From an uncultured Collinsella sp. (GTDB lineage: Bacteria; Actinomycetota; Coriobacteriia; Coriobacteriales; Coriobacteriaceae): a DNA stretch of 57,209 bases. The stretch is from the NCBI GenBank assembly GCA_900541015.1, contig UQIB01000014.1, positions 1 to 57,209 of the forward strand, written 5' to 3'. A model generated the notes under the pieces. It was not told where the DNA came from. It saw nothing but the letters and a program-made list of their open reading frames with translations, and made no database searches. The position numbers were made by a program, and so were the translations under genes. This document shows positions 24,464 to 33,207 of the stretch, piece after piece (positions within the stretch are counted from its first letter, which is position 1; each line of letters starts with the position of its first letter).

Positions 24464-24745
24464 CTATACGAGTATACCTATAAGAAGCTGCAGAACCAGC
24501 CTCTGCACCAACTGCAACGCAATAATCGCAACGACCGGCGAAAAATCGATACCGCCCATCGGCGGGATGAAACGACGGAACAGGTTGAGCCACGGACCGC
24601 ACACGCTATCAAGCACTGCGGCAATATCCTGAAGCAAACCACCCTGCTTCATGGGAATCCACGTCATAAAGCAGTAGACGACAATAAGCGTGGAATAGAA
24701 GTTGAACAGCGTGTTGACCAGCTGGACGATAGTGTAGATGTTGAT
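24464..24745 (-). CDS. yggT: YggT-family membrane protein (non-standard start codon)
   Basis: A YggT protein of about 93 residues with two hydrophobic helices, one at the N-terminus (INIYTIVQLVNTLFNFYSTL) and one at the C-terminus (VVAIIALQLVQRLVLQLLIG), around the family block GPWLNLFRRFIPPMGGIDFSP. It belongs to the sepF-divIVA division neighbourhood. No ATG, GTG or TTG exists between the sepF stop, which is in the same frame, and residue 27. The only start with a proper ribosome-binding site is ATC at 24743-24745, 6 bases after GAGGAG. Starting at the internal ATG 24667 would delete the first helix. Initiation at ATC, or a base change in this strain, is inferred. Confidence 0.75.
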   Translation of the reverse strand: MNIYTIVQLVNTLFNFYSTLIVVYCFMTWIPMKQGGLLQDIAAVLDSVCGPWLNLFRRFIPPMGGIDFSPVVAIIALQLVQRLVLQLLIGILV

Positions 24746-24766
24746 GGGAATCTCCTCGTCTTGTCT

Positions 24767-25489
24767 TTACTTAAGGTAGCCGTCCGCACGAAGCTTCTTG
24801 AGATCGGAATCTTTGACCTCGCAACCGGCGGGCAGCACCATGAACACGCGGTCGCCCACCTCCTTGACCGTGGCACCCAGACCGCAGGCAAAGCCGTAAG
24901 AGAAGTCCAAGACGCGCTTGGCAACTTCGGTGCGTACGCCCACAAAAATCAGTGCGACAGGCTGCTTGGTGCGAACGCGGCGCACCACGGTCTCCACATC
25001 GTCATAGCTCTCGGGGCGCAGGACATAGGCCGGCAGCTGCGGTGTGGCGTTGATGATATTGCTCGCATAGGCCGAGGCATCGCTCACTGCAGGCGCGGGC
25101 GCAGCGGCGGCACGGGCGCGGGTGTTCTCGGCGTAGCTAGACGGCGTGTCGTAGGCACCAGGACGATAACCGCTCGCAACACTGTCCTGCGAGCGCGAAG
25201 GCGGGTTATACGTCGTGGCATGGCGGGAGTCATCGCCGACCAGCTGACCGGAGCGCGTATACACGGCAACCGACTCAGCTTCACCGCGGCGCGTCTGACC
25301 AAGCAGGCCGTTGCTCGGCTCGTCTTGGGTGTAGAAGCCCTCGCCCGAAGCACCGCTGTAGCCGTTGCCCTGATAACCATCGTCATAGCCGTCATCGTAG
25401 CCGTAGTCGTCGTCCTGGCCATAACCCTGGTCGTAACCCTGCTGGCCGCCCAGGTGCATCTTATTTTTAATCTCGTCAAGGAAGCCCAT
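24767..25489 (-). CDS. sepF: Cell division protein SepF
   Basis: A 240-residue SepF, the membrane anchor that tethers FtsZ in bacteria lacking FtsA. Seen: an N-terminal amphipathic helix MGFLDEIKNKMHLG for membrane binding, a Tyr/Gly/Asp-rich low-complexity linker (about 15-50), a long flexible region, and a C-terminal SepF core (about 145-240) with YVLRPESYDDVETVVRRVRT, VALIFVGVRTEVAKRVLDFSYG and RVFMVLPAGCEV. ATG 25489 follows AGAGGA. The longer frame to 25540 is not supported. No ftsA occurs in the window, which agrees with SepF-based anchoring. The core is normal; the linker is longer than in Bacillus. Confidence 0.92.
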   Translation of the reverse strand: MGFLDEIKNKMHLGGQQGYDQGYGQDDDYGYDDGYDDGYQGNGYSGASGEGFYTQDEPSNGLLGQTRRGEAESVAVYTRSGQLVGDDSRHATTYNPPSRSQDSVASGYRPGAYDTPSSYAENTRARAAAAPAPAVSDASAYASNIINATPQLPAYVLRPESYDDVETVVRRVRTKQPVALIFVGVRTEVAKRVLDFSYGFACGLGATVKEVGDRVFMVLPAGCEVKDSDLKKLRADGYLK

Positions 25490-25549
25490 GGTTGTGTCCT
25501 CTCGCGGTTTAGTGCAGGCGCCCCGATAATCAGTGCGCACTTCAGAGCC

Positions 25550-26287
25550 TTATTTTACTGCAAACTCCGGGCTAAATACTACCCTGCCCAGGCGAACGAG
25601 CGTAGAGCCCTCCTCAAGGGCAGACTCAAAGTCCTCGCTCATGCCGCAGGAAAGCTCAGGCAGGTTCAAATCGGGATGCGCCGCCTCCAGCTCATCCCTC
25701 AGCTCACGAAGCCCCGCAAAGGTGCGGCGTGCCACATCCTTATTCCCCCGGGGCGCCATAGTCATAAGCCCCTGCACGCAAATTCCCTCAAGTTCCGCAA
25801 GCTCACCCGCGGCGGCGCGAATCTCATCGGGCGAAAAGCCTCCCTTCGACTCCTCACCACTCACATTGACCTCGATGAGCACACGCTGGGGGCCGGCGAG
25901 CTCGCCTGCCTCAATCTTGCGGACAGCACGGCTCGAGATCGCCTGCGCCAGATGCAGCGAACCCACCGAGTGAATCAGCTCGGCTGAGCCCAGCACCGCA
26001 TTGATCTTATTGGTCTGCAGGTTGCCGATCATATCGAAGCGCACCTCGGGCAGCTCCGGATGCTCCGCCAGACCCGTGAGCTTGCGAACCAGCTCCTGCG
26101 GGCGGTTCTCGGCAAAATGGCGATACCCCGCCTGGATGGCGGCAACGGTCTCATCGACACCAACGGTCTTGGACACGGCAATGAGGCGCGCGGCGTCGTG
26201 GGGACGGCCTGCGCGATCGAGCGCCGCATAAAAACGTTCCAGAATCTGCTCGCGGCGAGCGCGCATCAAGTCCAAATAGTTATCCAT
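25550..26287 (-). CDS. yggS: YggS/PROSC-family pyridoxal-phosphate homeostasis protein
   Basis: A 245-residue PLP-binding alanine-racemase-fold protein that carries pyridoxal 5'-phosphate and keeps vitamin B6 and amino-acid pools balanced. Seen: LIAVSKTVGVDETVAAIQAG with the PLP Lys near residue 40, HFAENRPQELVRK, DMIGNLQTNKIN near 83-94, VLIEVNVSGEESKGGF, and CGMSEDFESALEEGSTLVRLG with the phosphate-binding Ser-Met-Ser-type loop. ATG 26287 follows GGAGG. In most Gram-positive bacteria this gene directly follows pgeF; here the whole pst operon separates them. Confidence 0.92.
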   Translation of the reverse strand: MDNYLDLMRARREQILERFYAALDRAGRPHDAARLIAVSKTVGVDETVAAIQAGYRHFAENRPQELVRKLTGLAEHPELPEVRFDMIGNLQTNKINAVLGSAELIHSVGSLHLAQAISSRAVRKIEAGELAGPQRVLIEVNVSGEESKGGFSPDEIRAAAGELAELEGICVQGLMTMAPRGNKDVARRTFAGLRELRDELEAAHPDLNLPELSCGMSEDFESALEEGSTLVRLGRVVFSPEFAVK

Positions 26288-26337
26288 TGCTAATCGCCTC
26301 CGCTGACAGCCAAACAAGTAGTCCCATGCTAACGCAA

Positions 26338-26369
26338 GAGCGCGGCCCCGCATGTGCAAGGCCGCGCTC
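26338..26369 (-). terminator. Hairpin after phoU
   Basis: A perfect 10-bp stem GAGCGCGGCC with a 12-base loop is followed by TTGCGTTAG on the minus strand. It lies between phoU and yggS and may partly end the pst transcript. Confidence 0.5.
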
Positions 26370-26406
26370 ACTTAGGTATTTACAATCTTTCGACGAACGG
26401 GGTTAC

Positions 26407-27264
26407 TTACTCCTCGTCGTCCTCGCCATCGTCCTCATCCTCAAGATGATCGAGCAGGTAGCGAAGACCCTCGCTGACCTCGTTAGCGGGCACCTTGGCA
26501 ACGTAGCGAGCGTCGACGGCGGGCCTCATGATAACACCCTCGCCCGAAGGCACGCGCATGCTCTCGAGCTCATCCTCATCAGTGCGGGCGATATCGCCGG
26601 CATTCATGCGCTGACCAGTCAACAGGAAGGTCAGACGGCAGGCGGCATCGATGGAAATCGAGGCGATGCGATCGAGGTAGCGCGAAACCATGATGGCGCG
26701 GCGCAGGTCGTCATAGTTGCTGTCGTCGTCCATAAAATCGCCCGTGTCCATGCGGTTAAAGGTGCGGAAGAACTTCTCGTACGCCGCATGCACCGGCTCG
26801 TCCTCGACGGCCAGGCTGCAGATGATGGACATGTCGTTAGTGACGAGCGCAGAAAGCGAAGAGCCCAGCACCTGGTAGACGGCCTCAGCCTCGGCCTCGA
26901 CCGTACCGACGAGCTCCTGGGGCAGCGAGATGTCGGCCTTGATCATATGACGCGTGGCGCGGCAGATCTGGCGAACCTTATCGGTCATGCGCTGCAGGTT
27001 AAAGTCGACGTAGATAATCGTCTGCAGCAAGCGGAAGTCGGAGGCGACCGGTGACTGCGTGGCGATCAGGTTGTAGCACACGGCCTCCAGGTTAGCGCAG
27101 CGCGCGTCAATCGAAAGCGTGCGCTTCTTGGTCTTGGTGGCGAGCTTGCGGTCGTCGGTCACATAGGCCTTAACGGCATCGTGGAGGGCCAGATCGACGG
27201 CCTCATAGATGCTCAGCATCTCGTGACGGGCCTCGACGAGCTGACGGGAAAACAGTTTGCGCAT
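26407..27264 (-). CDS. phoU: Phosphate transport regulator PhoU
   Basis: A 285-residue PhoU that couples Pst transport activity to the PhoR-type sensor and dampens Pho signalling. It has the two-fold repeat of three-helix bundles with metal-binding acidic motifs: LEAVCYNLIATQSPVASDFR with a downstream DFNLQRMTDKVRQICR in the first half, and DDLRRAIMVSRYLDRIASISIDAACR in the second. The C-terminal 60 residues form an extra tail ending in a strongly acidic stretch (DHLEDEDDGEDDEE), longer than the usual 215-235-residue PhoU. TTGGAG lies 7 bases before ATG 27264. Last gene of the pst operon. Confidence 0.93.
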   Translation of the reverse strand: MRKLFSRQLVEARHEMLSIYEAVDLALHDAVKAYVTDDRKLATKTKKRTLSIDARCANLEAVCYNLIATQSPVASDFRLLQTIIYVDFNLQRMTDKVRQICRATRHMIKADISLPQELVGTVEAEAEAVYQVLGSSLSALVTNDMSIICSLAVEDEPVHAAYEKFFRTFNRMDTGDFMDDDSNYDDLRRAIMVSRYLDRIASISIDAACRLTFLLTGQRMNAGDIARTDEDELESMRVPSGEGVIMRPAVDARYVAKVPANEVSEGLRYLLDHLEDEDDGEDDEE

Positions 27265-27356
27265 GGTTCACTCCAATCAGTTGGGTGCGGTCATGCCGCC
27301 CGCACAGTGAATATACACCGGACCAGGTCCGATCAGCTTGGGACTAGTCGCACCGA

Positions 27357-28160
<804 letters not shown>

Positions 28161-28172
28161 GGGACTCCTTAA

Positions 28173-29078
28173 CTAGCGACGCTTGCGCGACAGGAAGCGC
28201 GCAAACAGGTTGAAGGCCAAAATGATCACCATCAGCAAGAGCGCGGTGCCGTAGGCTGCGTTCATGTTGATGCCGTCGTTGGCAAGCAGGTACAGGTGAA
28301 CCGTCATGGGGCGGCCGGAATCGAGCGGCGAAATAGGTAGATTGATGGCCTGCCCCATGGTGTAGAGCACCACCGCGGTCTCGCCAATGGCACGGCCGAT
28401 GGCGAGGACGATGCCCGTGGCAATACGGCCAAAGGCAGAAGGAAGCACGATCTTGGAGACAACCTGCCACTTGGTGGCGCCCAGGCCGTACGCGCCCCAA
28501 CGGATATAGCGCGGAACGGCGCGAATGGCCTCTTCGGTGGTGCGCATGACGATGGGAAGCATCAAGAGCGCGAGTGCCAGGGCGGCAGAGACCATCGAAA
28601 GGCCCAAGCCCATGGCCTCGACAAACAAGGCGTAGCCAAACAGACCCATAACGATGGAGGGCACCGAGGCCAAAGCGTCAGCAGCGTAGCGAATGAGCTC
28701 GACGACCTTGCCCTGCTTGGCGTACTCGGCCAGATAGACGGCTGCCAGCACAGCGATCGGCGTGCAGATAAGCATGGCGAGCGCCGTCACATAGACGGTC
28801 GAGACGATCGTGGGCCAAATACCGCCCTCGGCGTTGACGCCCTGGGGCCAACCGAAGATAAAGTCGAGCGAGATGTGTGGCAGGCCGTTGATGACCACGT
28901 AGGCGATGATAGCGACCAGCACCAGCGTGGTGATGTAGGCAGCGGCACGGAACACGCCAAGCATGATCTTGTTGGACAGGTCCTTGTTGATGCGGCCCTT
29001 CTTGCCGTGGGAAAGGGCACGCTTGATGCGCTCGCGCGACGAGGTCGTATCGACCGTCGTGTCAACGGAATCGGACAT
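28173..29078 (-). CDS. pstA: Phosphate ABC transporter permease PstA
   Basis: A 301-residue inner-membrane permease with six predicted helices. A charged N-terminal tail (about 1-40, containing SHGKKGRINKDLSNK) precedes the first helix. The coupling-helix region is TEEAIRAVPRYIRWGAYGLG with ATKWQVVSKIVLPSA next, as in PstA. AGGGGG lies 6 bases before the ATG, and only 3 bases separate it from the pstC stop, so it is translationally coupled to pstC. Confidence 0.95.
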   Translation of the reverse strand: MSDSVDTTVDTTSSRERIKRALSHGKKGRINKDLSNKIMLGVFRAAAYITTLVLVAIIAYVVINGLPHISLDFIFGWPQGVNAEGGIWPTIVSTVYVTALAMLICTPIAVLAAVYLAEYAKQGKVVELIRYAADALASVPSIVMGLFGYALFVEAMGLGLSMVSAALALALLMLPIVMRTTEEAIRAVPRYIRWGAYGLGATKWQVVSKIVLPSAFGRIATGIVLAIGRAIGETAVVLYTMGQAINLPISPLDSGRPMTVHLYLLANDGINMNAAYGTALLLMVIILAFNLFARFLSRKRR

Positions 29079-29081
29079 AGC

Positions 29082-30008
29082 CTACCCCCTCTTCTTCTTG
29101 GAAATCAGACGGACGATGCCCACCAGCGTGGCGGAGATGATAAACAGGACCACACCCATGCCGAACAGCGCCGAGCGGTGCAGACCCGAGGAATAGCTCA
29201 TGTCGAGCGCAATCTGGCTCGTGAGCGTCGAGATGGGGCTCGCAATGCTGTCGGGAATAACCGGGGCGTTACCTACGACCATGAGCACGGCCATGGTCTC
29301 GCCGATGGCACGGCCCATACCCAGCACGATGGCATCAACGATACCCAGCTTCGCGGCAGGTAGCACGACCTTATAGATGGTCTGCCACTTGGTGGCGCCC
29401 ATGGCATACGATGCCTCGCGAATGCCCATGGGAATGGAATTGAGAGCATCGATGGTGAGCGTGGTGATGGTAGGGACGATCATGATGGCGAGCACAAACC
29501 ACGCCGTCAGCGCACCAAAACCAAGGCCGCCGGTCAGTTGTGCGATAAACGGGCGGATGATGATCATGCCAAAGAAGCCGTAGATGATGGAGGGTATGCC
29601 CGCCAACAGGTCAACGGCGGGGCTGATGAGCTTGCGCACGCGCTTGCTGGCAATCTCGACCAGGTAAACGGCCGTACCCACGCCCAGCGGCACGCCCATG
29701 GCGAGCGCACCGACGGTCACCAGACCCGAGCCGGCAAGCAGCGACAAGATGCCGTAGTGGCCCTCGGAAGGCGCCCACGTAAAGCTAAAGAAGTCCGCCA
29801 GACCGATGTCGGTAAAGACGGGCAGCGCCGAGTACGTGGTAAAGACAAAAATCAGGATGACGGTAACGACCGCCAAGAACGCGCAGGCAAAGAAGATCCA
29901 CTGCAGCGCCTTCTCCTTGATATAGGTACTGTGCGATACGAGCGCCAGCTCGCGCTTCTTGGGCGTCTGAACATTCTGCTCAGTCTGGGAGTTTTCCTGT
30001 GCTTCCAT
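29082..30008 (-). CDS. pstC: Phosphate ABC transporter permease PstC
   Basis: A 308-residue permease that pairs with PstA. Seen: six helices between about 30 and 300, and the permease motif IPMGIREASYAMGATKWQTI with YKVVLPAAK next. The frame would allow a GTG start at 30017, but that start touches its own AAGGGGA. ATG 30008 has AAGGGG at a usable distance and avoids overlapping pstS, whose TAG stop (30010-30012) ends one base before it. The N-terminus (about 1-25) is polar. Confidence 0.94.
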   Translation of the reverse strand: MEAQENSQTEQNVQTPKKRELALVSHSTYIKEKALQWIFFACAFLAVVTVILIFVFTTYSALPVFTDIGLADFFSFTWAPSEGHYGILSLLAGSGLVTVGALAMGVPLGVGTAVYLVEIASKRVRKLISPAVDLLAGIPSIIYGFFGMIIIRPFIAQLTGGLGFGALTAWFVLAIMIVPTITTLTIDALNSIPMGIREASYAMGATKWQTIYKVVLPAAKLGIVDAIVLGMGRAIGETMAVLMVVGNAPVIPDSIASPISTLTSQIALDMSYSSGLHRSALFGMGVVLFIISATLVGIVRLISKKKRG

Positions 30009-30009
30009 G

Positions 30010-30846
30010 CTACTCACTCCCCTTCTCGTCGTTGGTGACGGGAATAAAGCCTGCCTCGCGAATCTGCTTGTCCATCTTTTCGGACGTCACATAGTCGATG
30101 TAATCCTGCGCCTGCTGCGAAGGCGCACCCTTCACAAAGAAGTAAAGGTCGCGTGAGATGGGATAGCCGCCGCTCGCGACCGTCTTCTCGGACGCCTCAA
30201 CATGATTGACCGAGACGGCCTTGACCGAGGTCTTGGCGTTGAGGCTATCGACGAAGCCCAGCGAAATGTAGCCAATGGCACCGCGCGAACGAGATACCAC
30301 GTCGCGCACCTGGCCCGTGCCCGAAAGAACGGCCGAGCGGCGATCGAACGGGGTGCCGTCCATCACGATGGTGCGGAAGGCCTCACGCGTGCCGGACGCC
30401 TCATCTCGATTGATGACCTGGATCCTCAGGTCCTCGCCACCGACTTCTTTCCAGTTGGTGATCTTGCCGGCGTAAATATCGCGGAGCTGCTCGGTCGAGA
30501 GGTTATCGACCGGGTTATCGTCGTTCACGATGACCGCGATACCGTCGTGGGCAATGACGATGGGAGTCAGGCCCAGATCCTGTTCGTCGGCATTGAGTCC
30601 ACGGGAGGAGCTGGCGATATCGGATGTGCCGGCGCTGACGGCCTCGATGCCAGCGGAAGAACCCAAACCGGAAACGAGCACGTCGATGCCGGTCTCCTCC
30701 TTAAAGCCCTCGGCCGCAATCTCGGCGATAGGAAGGCAGGTCGTGGAGCCGGCGACGGTAATGGAAGAGGTAGAAGATCCCGAAGAACAGGCGCACAGCG
30801 TAAGCGTAAGTACAGCGGCGCTCAGGACCGATACGATCTTTCTCAT
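30010..30846 (-). CDS. pstS: Phosphate-binding lipoprotein PstS
   Basis: A 278-residue extracellular phosphate receptor. The N-terminus is a lipoprotein signal peptide, MRKIVSVLSAAVLTLTLCAC, whose lipobox would be cleaved to leave a lipid-modified Cys near 18-20. Phosphate-site segments are VAGSTTCLPIAE, SGLGSSAGIEAV, SSRGLNADE and NRDEASGTREAF. The ATG overlaps the pgeF stop as ATGA (30843-30846), so its translation is coupled to pgeF rather than served by a separate leader. First transporter gene of the pst operon. Confidence 0.95.
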   Translation of the reverse strand: MRKIVSVLSAAVLTLTLCACSSGSSTSSITVAGSTTCLPIAEIAAEGFKEETGIDVLVSGLGSSAGIEAVSAGTSDIASSSRGLNADEQDLGLTPIVIAHDGIAVIVNDDNPVDNLSTEQLRDIYAGKITNWKEVGGEDLRIQVINRDEASGTREAFRTIVMDGTPFDRRSAVLSGTGQVRDVVSRSRGAIGYISLGFVDSLNAKTSVKAVSVNHVEASEKTVASGGYPISRDLYFFVKGAPSQQAQDYIDYVTSEKMDKQIREAGFIPVTNDEKGSE

Positions 30847-31643
30847 AGCATCACGCCGATCGCAGCATGGCGCCCACAGGTGCCGTCCTCGTTACGGTAG
30901 GAATAAAAGCGGTCGTTCTGACGCACAGTCGAAAGCTGGGTATCCACGATATTATCCGCGTCGACACCGACATCTACCAGCGCCTCGCGAATGGCAGCGG
31001 AAAGATCGAGCATGCGAGAGGCACTCGCATCGATGCAAGAGAACTCGGCGGCAAAGCGATCCATGAGTTCCTGGGATACCTCATATTCGTCACCCAAGAT
31101 ATGGGGGCCGATATAGGCGGAAACGTTGCTCGCATCGCAGCCGGCAGCATCGCAAAGCGCCTGGCACGCCTTGGCAGAAATACGTGCAATCGTGCCCTTC
31201 CAACCGGAGTGCACCACGGCAAATCCGCCAGGGGCCACCAGCACCACGGGAACGCAGTCGGCAAAGCAGAGCAGCACGGGCACGTTATGCGCCGTGCAGA
31301 CGATGGCATCACAGCCCTCGGCAATCTGCTCGCGAACGTCCTCAAGGTCATCGGCGCCGTTCGAGGTCACCGCAACGATATGATCACCATGGACCTGATT
31401 GGGAACGAGCAGGTTGTGCTCGCACTCGGCGGCACCCATAGCTTCGAGCGCACGACGACGATTTTCTTGAACAGCAAAGGGGTCATCGCCAACATGCGAG
31501 CCCAAGTTGAGTGAGGAGTACGCATCTTCGGAAACGCCACCGGCGCGCTCGGTGAAGGCAAAGCGAACATCGGATGTCGCGCCCTCCACCAACGTAACTC
31601 CATCATGGTCGACACGCGAAACGTTGTCCGCACGTGCTGCCAT
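30843..31643 (-). CDS. pgeF: Peptidoglycan-editing / multicopper-laccase-domain family protein (YfiH/PgeF)
   Basis: A 266-residue YfiH-family protein. Relatives have been described as purine nucleoside phosphorylase or adenosine-deaminase-type enzymes, and E. coli PgeF as preventing mis-incorporation into peptidoglycan. Zinc-site residues are visible in NQVHGDHIVAV (His near 92), LCFADCVPVVLV (Cys) and VVHSGWKGT (His). AGGAGG lies 7 bases before ATG 31643. It sits after ftsZ as in many Gram-positive bacteria, but its stop overlaps pstS, so it is the first gene of a pgeF-pstSCAB-phoU transcript. Confidence 0.9.
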   Translation of the reverse strand: MAARADNVSRVDHDGVTLVEGATSDVRFAFTERAGGVSEDAYSSLNLGSHVGDDPFAVQENRRRALEAMGAAECEHNLLVPNQVHGDHIVAVTSNGADDLEDVREQIAEGCDAIVCTAHNVPVLLCFADCVPVVLVAPGGFAVVHSGWKGTIARISAKACQALCDAAGCDASNVSAYIGPHILGDEYEVSQELMDRFAAEFSCIDASASRMLDLSAAIREALVDVGVDADNIVDTQLSTVRQNDRFYSYRNEDGTCGRHAAIGVML

Positions 31644-31748
31644 ACTAAAGCCTCCTAATAACACAAGTACCGCGGCATCGCCGCTACAGCCCGCGTTTAT
31701 ACGGCTGTCATACTTCTCTAAAAGGATACCTGCTGCGCTGGAGGCAAT

Positions 31749-31766
31749 CGTAAAGGGAACGTAAAG
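31749..31766 (-). promoter_or_regulatory. Candidate Pho box upstream of pgeF-pst
   Basis: CTTTACG occurs twice with 11-base spacing on the minus strand (plus strand: CGTAAAGGGAACGTAAAG). Direct 7-mers one helical turn apart are the usual form of PhoB/PhoP operators. The site is 106 bases before pgeF and downstream of the ftsZ terminator, where the operon's promoter should be. Only two repeats are seen. Confidence 0.5.
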
Positions 31767-31795
31767 AGATTGGAGGTTCTAGTTTACAAAGTCGA

Positions 31796-31827
31796 AATAA
31801 AAAGGGCGCGTCCATACGGACACGCCC
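31796..31827 (-). terminator. Terminator after ftsZ
   Basis: GGGCGCGTCC pairs with GGACACGCCC around ATAC (one mismatch on the plus strand, a G-U pair in the minus transcript), followed by TTTTTATTT, 27 bases past the ftsZ stop. It separates the division cluster from the pgeF-pst unit. Confidence 0.85.
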
Positions 31828-31853
31828 CTGTGCACAACAATGCAAAGAACGAC

Positions 31854-33008
31854 TTAGAAGCTACCGCGCTTCAGGAAGTCGGGAAGCTCGAACTGATCGT
31901 TGCCGAAGTTAGGAAGCTCGGTGCCACCAACGTTGCGGGTCGGAGCGGCCTGAGCCGGACTGGTGGCCGGAGCGGTGCGTTGCGGCTCAGCGGAGGCAGC
32001 GGCCTTGCTCTGAGACTGCTGAGCAGCAAAGAGCTCGTCCTGGCGGTTGACGTTGGAGTCGGAGAAGCCCGTAGCGATGACGGTGATACGCACCTGGTCG
32101 CCCAGGGACTCGTCGACAACGGTACCGAAGATGATGTTGGCCTCGGGATCGACGGCATTGGCGACAACGTCGGCGGCGTCGCTGATCTCTTGGATGCCCA
32201 GGTCCTTGGAACCGGCGATGGAGAGCAGCACGCGCGTGGCACCATCGATGGAGCTCTCGAGCAGCGGGCTGGAGATGGCCTGCTGGGCAGCATCGACGGC
32301 ACGGGTATCCCCAGAAGAGGTACCGATACCCATCATGGCGGTACCGGCCTGCTTCATGATGGTCTTAACATCGGCGAAGTCCAGGTTGATGATACCGGGG
32401 ACGGTGATGAGGTCGGTGATGCCCTGGGTGCCCTGGGAAAGGACACCATCGGCAATCGCGAAGGCCTCGAGCATGGTGGTCTTCTTCTCGGCGATGTCGA
32501 GCAGCTTATCGTTAGGAATGACGATCATGGTGTCGACGCAATCGGAGAGGGTCTTAATGCCCTCCTCGGCGCTCTTCTTGCGCTTGCGGCCCTCGAAGGT
32601 GAAGGGCTTGGTCACGACGGCGACGGTCAGCGCACCGACCTCGTTCATCGCGATATCGGCAACGATGGGAGCAGCGCCGGTACCGGTGCCACCGCCCTCG
32701 CCGCAGGTGATGAACACCATGTCGGCGCCAGCGAGCGCCTCGGCAATGTCGTCGCGGGACTCATCGGCAGCCTTGCGGCCAACCTCGGGGTTGGCGCCGG
32801 CGCCCAGGCCGCGGGTAAGGTCGGTGCCGATGTGCACCTTGATATCGGCATCAGAGATCGCGAGTGCCTGAGCATCGGTGTTGATGGCAACAAACTCGAC
32901 GCCGCGGATGCCCTCTTCGATCATTCGATTGACCGCGTTGGTACCGCCGCCGCCGACGCCGACCACCTTAATGACGGCAAGGTAGTTGTTGATCTCTGTC
33001 TCGTGCAT
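31854..33008 (-). CDS. ftsZ: Cell division protein FtsZ
   Basis: A 384-residue tubulin-like GTPase forming the division ring. Seen: KVVGVGGGGTNAVNRM (15-29), the tubulin signature GGGTGTG (105-111), the T7-type loop DLITVPGIINLDFADVK near 202-218, and the C-terminal conserved peptide ELPDFLKRGSF for partner proteins such as SepF. ATG 33008 follows GGAGGA and matches actinobacterial starts; 10 further upstream codons are open but lack a ribosome-binding site. A 200-base gap before it contains a MerR-type palindrome shared with the mraZ region, suggesting its own promoter. Confidence 0.97.
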   Translation of the reverse strand: MHETEINNYLAVIKVVGVGGGGTNAVNRMIEEGIRGVEFVAINTDAQALAISDADIKVHIGTDLTRGLGAGANPEVGRKAADESRDDIAEALAGADMVFITCGEGGGTGTGAAPIVADIAMNEVGALTVAVVTKPFTFEGRKRKKSAEEGIKTLSDCVDTMIVIPNDKLLDIAEKKTTMLEAFAIADGVLSQGTQGITDLITVPGIINLDFADVKTIMKQAGTAMMGIGTSSGDTRAVDAAQQAISSPLLESSIDGATRVLLSIAGSKDLGIQEISDAADVVANAVDPEANIIFGTVVDESLGDQVRITVIATGFSDSNVNRQDELFAAQQSQSKAAASAEPQRTAPATSPAQAAPTRNVGGTELPNFGNDQFELPDFLKRGSF

Positions 33009-33062
33009 GTCGGTCCTCCGAACAAAGGTTATAGCCATAGCATGGGTCGACCCCTGCGCACA

Positions 33063-33078
33063 TTAACCTTCAGGTTGA
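33063..33078 (-). promoter_or_regulatory. Palindromic motif upstream of ftsZ, shared with mraZ
   Basis: TTAACCTTCAGGTTGA lies 55 bases before ftsZ. It differs at only two positions from TCAACCTTCAAGTTGA at 47577-47592 upstream of mraZ. The AACCT/AGGTT arms resemble operators of MerR-type regulators. Nothing else identifiable occupies the 33009-33207 gap. Confidence 0.45.
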
Positions 33079-33207
33079 AAGTAAATGCAAAGGTAAACCG
33101 TATTATGTTTGCACATTATGAACGTATCAGTCAAATAATTGACCGTGAAAACCAAACAAACCAGATAAACGGCGTGGTATGGCCCCTCAACAAAGCATCA
33201 ACCAGCG

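Noticed and set aside
24464..24780. A frameshift at the start of yggT
   Set aside because: Re-reading the bases showed the frame continuous from the sepF stop through both helices; the missing feature is only a standard start codon.
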